From Oscillospiraceae bacterium (GTDB lineage Bacteria; Bacillota_A; Clostridia; Oscillospirales; CAG-272), in assembly GCA_015064425.1 (NCBI GenBank), contig SVSF01000075.1:1-8703 (forward strand): DNA of 8,703 nt. The letters are read 5' to 3'. The notes below the pieces were generated by a model. It saw nothing but the letters and a program-made list of their open reading frames with translations, was not told the origin of the DNA and did no database searches. Positions 6,059 through 8,703 of the stretch are shown piece by piece (the first letter of the stretch is position 1; every line of letters starts with the position of its first letter). A program made the position numbers and the translations under genes.

Positions 6059-6491
6059 GTTGATCAAATTCCATTATGACATAGACGGTTCAGACTTCAG
6101 TTCTGCCGGTGAAGCATCCGTAAATGCAAAAAAGATGCTTCGACAGCTCCACATTTCTCCCGAGATCATCAGGAGGGTCTCTATAGCTATGTATGAAGGA
6201 GAGATCAATACAGTCATCCATGCTAACGGCGGTGCGGTAGATGTAATTGTATATTCCGACAGAATAACTATTGTGTTTACCGATGACGGTCCGGGTATTG
6301 CGGATATTTCACTTGCAATGCAGGAAGGATTTTCTACTGCAAAGGACAACATCAGAAATCTCGGCTTTGGTGCCGGAATGGGCCTGCCGAATATGAAGAG
6401 ATACACAGATACGATGCATATAGAATCGGAGCTCGGTAAAGGAACTACAGTAACTATGGAGGTCTTTATCGATTCGGAAAAATCCGTATAA
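6042..6491 (+). CDS. GHKL ATPase, anti-sigma factor/serine kinase-like
   Basis: The product of 149 residues (146 if it begins at ATG 6051) is a single HATPase_c domain of the RsbW/SpoIIAB type. The N-box is YEGEINTVIH (51-60), with the Mg-binding Asn56 and Glu52/Glu54. The G1 box is DDGPGI (81-86), the G2 box GFGAGMGLPN (108-117) and the G3 box GKGTTV (132-137). There is no dimerisation/phospho-acceptor His domain and no membrane segment, so it is not a classic histidine kinase. Relatives bind ATP and either phosphorylate a serine on an antagonist or sequester a sigma factor. Neither partner is encoded nearby. The segment FHYDIDGSDFSSAGEAS is typical of the hydrogenase-cluster subfamily. It overlaps the DRTGG gene by 17 nt and precedes the HydS-like gene by 37 nt, so signalling from that protein is a fair inference. 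Confidence 0.88.
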   Translation: MPIMNELIKFHYDIDGSDFSSAGEASVNAKKMLRQLHISPEIIRRVSIAMYEGEINTVIHANGGAVDVIVYSDRITIVFTDDGPGIADISLAMQEGFSTAKDNIRNLGFGAGMGLPNMKRYTDTMHIESELGKGTTVTMEVFIDSEKSV

Positions 6492-6528
6492 TCGAAGAGC
6501 CAAATGATATTGCAAAGGAGGGATTCTT

Positions 6529-7815
6529 GTGCCGGTCAATCACTCGGTTTATCTAATAGAAGATAAATGTAAGGGCTGTACGACTTGTCTCAAACGCTGT
6601 CCTACGGAAGCGATAAGAATACGCGACGGTCATGCGGTGATAAAAACAGAAAAGTGTATAGACTGCGGTGAATGCATACGCGTTTGCCCCAACAAAGCAA
6701 AGAAATCCAATTACGATGATCTTTCGACTCTTGATGATTTTAAGTGGAAGATAGCTATTCCGGCTCCCGTGCTTTGCGGACAGTTTGACAATCTTGATGA
6801 TGTGGATTACGTTTTGACGGGACTGCTTGATCTTGGATTTGATGACGTATACGAAGTCGCACGTGCAGCTGAGATCGTTTCGGAATGTGCAAGACTGTAT
6901 CTTCAGTCAGAGGATATACCGAAGCCTATCATCAGCTCGGCATGCCCAGCGGTCGTGAGAATAATCTCTATAAGATTTCCGTCACTATGCCGAAATGTGT
7001 TGCCGCTCTTACCTCCGATCGAGGTAGCTGCAATGAACGCAAAGGCTGAAGCTATAAAAAATCATCCTGAGCTGAAACCGGAGGACATAGGTGTATTTTT
7101 CATTTCTCCCTGTCCTGCTAAGGTAAGCTACGTAAGAAATCCCATAGGCATTGAAAAGAGCTGTGTAGACAGAGTTCTTTCGATAAAAGATATATACATA
7201 CCGCTCGTCTCGGCAATGAACAAGATAACGGAACCTAAGTCATTGTCCCGCACGGGTCTTATAGGACTCAGCTGGGCAGGCTCCGGCGGAGAGGCATCGT
7301 CTCTCTTCAATGATAAATATCTTGCCGCAGACGGTATAGAAAACGTAATTAAGGTACTTGATGAGATAGATAACGAAAATATCAGAGGGCTTGAGTTTGT
7401 AGAACTTAACGCTTGTAATGGAGGATGTGTAGGAGGTGCAATGAATGTTGCCAATCCTTATATTTCCAAAGCAAGGCTCAAGAGCCTTCGCAGATATCTT
7501 CCCGTCTCTCAGAATCATATTACCGACGTATCAGATGATGAGGCGCTTGTAATACCTGAAAAATTCAAGTGGACGAAAGCGCTGAAATACGATCCCGAAG
7601 TAAATAAAAATATGGCTGAAGCTATTTTGAAAATGAAAGATGTACAGCGGCTTTGCGACAGTCTGCCTGATCTTGACTGCGGCTCATGCGGTGCACCTTC
7701 GTGCCTCGCGTTTGCCGAAGATATAGTTGAGGGCGAGGCTGATGAGGCGGATTGCATCATAAAACTGAGGGATCTTTTAAGAAATAAATCCGGGGACGGT
7801 GAAGAAAAGAAATGA
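6529..7815 (+). CDS. HydS-like putative sensory [FeFe]-hydrogenase-domain protein
   Basis: The 428-residue protein starts at GTG, 7 nt after a GGAGG. It has two N-terminal [4Fe-4S] ferredoxin motifs (Cys14/17/20/24 and Cys43/46/49/53), an [FeFe]-hydrogenase large-subunit H-cluster domain (about 75-330), and a C-terminal four-cysteine Fe-S motif (Cys384/387/392/409). The H-cluster ligands are all kept: Cys139 in SSACPAVV, Cys195 in SPCPAK, and Cys296 and Cys300 in NACNGGC. The proton-relay cysteine before Cys139 is Ala138. The methionines usual in MPC and MAC are Ser193 and Asn294, and the tryptophan of CPGW is Val. These changes fit the putative sensory [FeFe] hydrogenases (HydS) more than catalytic HydA. 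No PAS domain is present, unlike many PAS-bearing HydS. It likely senses H2 or redox state in the cytoplasm. Its stop overlaps the next start as ATGA. Confidence 0.88.
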   Translation: MPVNHSVYLIEDKCKGCTTCLKRCPTEAIRIRDGHAVIKTEKCIDCGECIRVCPNKAKKSNYDDLSTLDDFKWKIAIPAPVLCGQFDNLDDVDYVLTGLLDLGFDDVYEVARAAEIVSECARLYLQSEDIPKPIISSACPAVVRIISIRFPSLCRNVLPLLPPIEVAAMNAKAEAIKNHPELKPEDIGVFFISPCPAKVSYVRNPIGIEKSCVDRVLSIKDIYIPLVSAMNKITEPKSLSRTGLIGLSWAGSGGEASSLFNDKYLAADGIENVIKVLDEIDNENIRGLEFVELNACNGGCVGGAMNVANPYISKARLKSLRRYLPVSQNHITDVSDDEALVIPEKFKWTKALKYDPEVNKNMAEAILKMKDVQRLCDSLPDLDCGSCGAPSCLAFAEDIVEGEADEADCIIKLRDLLRNKSGDGEEKK

Positions 7816-8138
7816 CCGTAAAGGAACTTATTGAAAAGCTTGGACTTGAAGTATTGAACTCAAGCGATACAAACAGAGAGATAAACGGCGGATATGCAGG
7901 CGATCTTCTCAGTTGGGTAATGGGCAGAGCAAAGAGCGATGAAGCATGGGTGACCATTATGACAAACGTAAACGTTGTTGCTGTTGCTTCTCTCGTAGAT
8001 CTTGCTTGCGTCGTAATTGCTGAAAATTCGGAAGTTGATGCAGATGTTATTGCGGCTGCCGAAAAGAAGCAGATCAATCTTTTGCGAAGCGAAAGACCTA
8101 TGTTTGAGCTTTGCAAGGAAATTGCTGACAATCTGTAA
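7812..8138 (+). CDS. DRTGG-type small protein, second of two
   Basis: The 108-residue protein is a second member of the DRTGG-like family in this operon. It begins MTVKELIEKLGLEVLN, then carries INGGYAGDLLSWVMGRA (24-40), the segment that usually holds the family motif, followed by AWVTIMTNVNVVAVASLVDLA (45-65) and MFELCKEIADNL at the end. It shares the layout of the first DRTGG protein but lacks its VLLTGL...RTAEMMD and VRGK features, so they are distant paralogs and not a recent duplication. The start overlaps the HydS-like stop as ATGA, which implies tightly coupled translation and suggests the two proteins are made in similar amounts. No enzymatic motif is visible. The role is unknown; ligand sensing or complex formation with HydS is inferred only. 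Confidence 0.82.
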   Translation: MTVKELIEKLGLEVLNSSDTNREINGGYAGDLLSWVMGRAKSDEAWVTIMTNVNVVAVASLVDLACVVIAENSEVDADVIAAAEKKQINLLRSERPMFELCKEIADNL

Positions 8139-8172
8139 GCGGATACATTAAACAATATAAGGCGGTGAAAAA

Positions 8173-8700
8173 ATGGTTACTGATCTTTCATATGATCTGC
8201 ATATCCATTCATGCCTTTCGCCCTGCGGAGACGACGATATGACTCCGGCGAATATTGCCGGTATGGCTCATATAAAAGGACTTGACGTAGCGGCGCTCAC
8301 CGATCATAACACCTGTAAAAATTGTCCTGCTTTTTTTGAGGCGTGTGAATACTACGGTGTCGTACCCGTTGCGGGAATGGAACTTACTACCGCAGAGGAT
8401 ATACATATGATTGCTCTGTTTCCCGAACTCAGTTCGGCAATGAACTTTTCGGCAGAAATAGAGAAGCATATGTTCAGAATAAAGAATGATCCCGATATTT
8501 TCGGAAGACAGCTTATTCTCGATTGTGAGGACCGCATCATAGGTGAGGAAGAAAATCTACTGGTCAACGCTACGGATCTTGATGTAGATTCTGCCGTGAA
8601 CCTTTGCAAGAGCTTAGGCGGAATAATGTATCCCGCACACATTGACCGTAACTCCAACGGAATGGCTGCCATTCTTGGCGGAATACATTATTCCGCCTAA
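8173..8700 (+). CDS. PHP-domain protein, apparently truncated at a suspect right edge
   Basis: The 175-residue reading frame begins after GGCGGTG (8161-8167). It is a PHP-domain metal-dependent phosphoesterase-like protein. YDLHIHSCLSPCGDD supplies His10 and His12, ALTDHNT has Asp44 and His45, GMELTTAEDIHMI has Glu70 and His78, and MYPAHIDRN has His156. These match the first metal-binding motifs of the fold. The usual C-terminal D-x-H motif and the end of the domain are missing, and relatives in this cluster are, as I recall, well over 200 residues. The reading frame ends at TAA inside a 21-bp inverted repeat that closes the window. Up to about residue 171 (ILGGI) the sequence looks normal; HYSA and the stop are probably not genuine. 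The substrate is unknown, and its place beside HydS is typical of clostridial hydrogenase clusters. Confidence 0.8.
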   Translation: MVTDLSYDLHIHSCLSPCGDDDMTPANIAGMAHIKGLDVAALTDHNTCKNCPAFFEACEYYGVVPVAGMELTTAEDIHMIALFPELSSAMNFSAEIEKHMFRIKNDPDIFGRQLILDCEDRIIGEEENLLVNATDLDVDSAVNLCKSLGGIMYPAHIDRNSNGMAAILGGIHYSA

Positions 8701-8703
8701 GCT
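8611..8703. repeat. Perfect 21-bp inverted repeat ending exactly at the window edge
   Basis: Positions 8611-8631 and 8683-8703 are exact reverse complements (left arm starts AGCTTAGGCGGAATA), separated by 51 bases. Matching stops at the next inner pair (C8632 with A8682) and cannot be tested outward because the window ends. A nested 9-bp hairpin, GGCGGAATA (8677-8685), CAT, TATTCCGCC (8689-8697), arises from it. No T-run follows, so it does not look like a terminator. A fold-back or assembly end is the likely cause. Confidence 0.85.

Noticed and set aside
6529..7815. Annotation as the catalytic [FeFe] hydrogenase HydA
   Set aside because: The proton-relay cysteine is alanine, both nearby methionines are replaced and the CPGW tryptophan is valine; a sensory type fits better.

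Overview
The window looks like part of an anaerobic, low-to-mid GC Firmicute of the class Clostridia, most likely an Oscillospiraceae/Ruminococcaceae-type gut bacterium. This rests on strong GGAGG-type ribosome sites, sigma-A style promoters, TTG and GTG starts, clostridial protein types and a hydrogenase-associated gene cluster. The assignment is by inference from protein style, not from a marker gene. No rRNA, tRNA, CRISPR array or transposase was seen. Gene density is high and no gap without a gene exceeds 300 bases.

Layout. (1) Positions 1-1714 hold minus-strand genes: the N-terminal 53 residues of a diacylglycerol-kinase-like lipid kinase running off the left edge, a YqgF/RuvX protein, and a PfkB-type kinase with several degenerate motifs. 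The PfkB gene and ruvX are 3 nt apart and read as one operon ending at a hairpin terminator. (2) Positions 1715-3509 start at a promoter arranged back to back with the PfkB promoter. It drives a small PsbP-like lipoprotein and an IscS/NifS-type cysteine desulfurase, ending at a perfect 11-bp terminator. (3) Positions 3520-4971 are a single-gene unit for murD, with its own promoter and a 16-bp terminator that overlaps its stop codon. (4) Positions 5087-8703 are a hydrogenase-associated operon: a NuoE/HydC-like [2Fe-2S] protein, a DRTGG-type protein, a small GHKL ATPase of the anti-sigma/serine-kinase type, a HydS-like [FeFe]-hydrogenase-domain protein, a second DRTGG protein and a PHP-domain protein.

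How the last block works together. In clostridia this set commonly lies upstream of NuoE-ATPase-ferredoxin-NuoF-HydA genes for an electron-bifurcating hydrogenase. The HydS-like protein keeps all four cysteines that hold the H-cluster but has alanine at the proton-relay cysteine, the pattern of putative sensory rather than catalytic [FeFe] hydrogenases. I infer a redox/H2-sensing and signalling module, with HydS as sensor, the GHKL ATPase as possible kinase or anti-sigma factor, and DRTGG and PHP proteins as partners of unknown role. No catalytic HydA or maturase lies in the window.

The right edge is suspicious. The last 21 bases are the exact reverse complement of 8611-8631, and the PHP gene stops inside that repeat without its C-terminal part. 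This looks more like a fold-back or assembly end than a true gene end, so the stop at 8698-8700 should not be trusted. Start codons were moved from the longest ORF where ribosome sites and promoters argued for it (PfkB gene, lipoprotein gene, cysteine desulfurase gene, murD).
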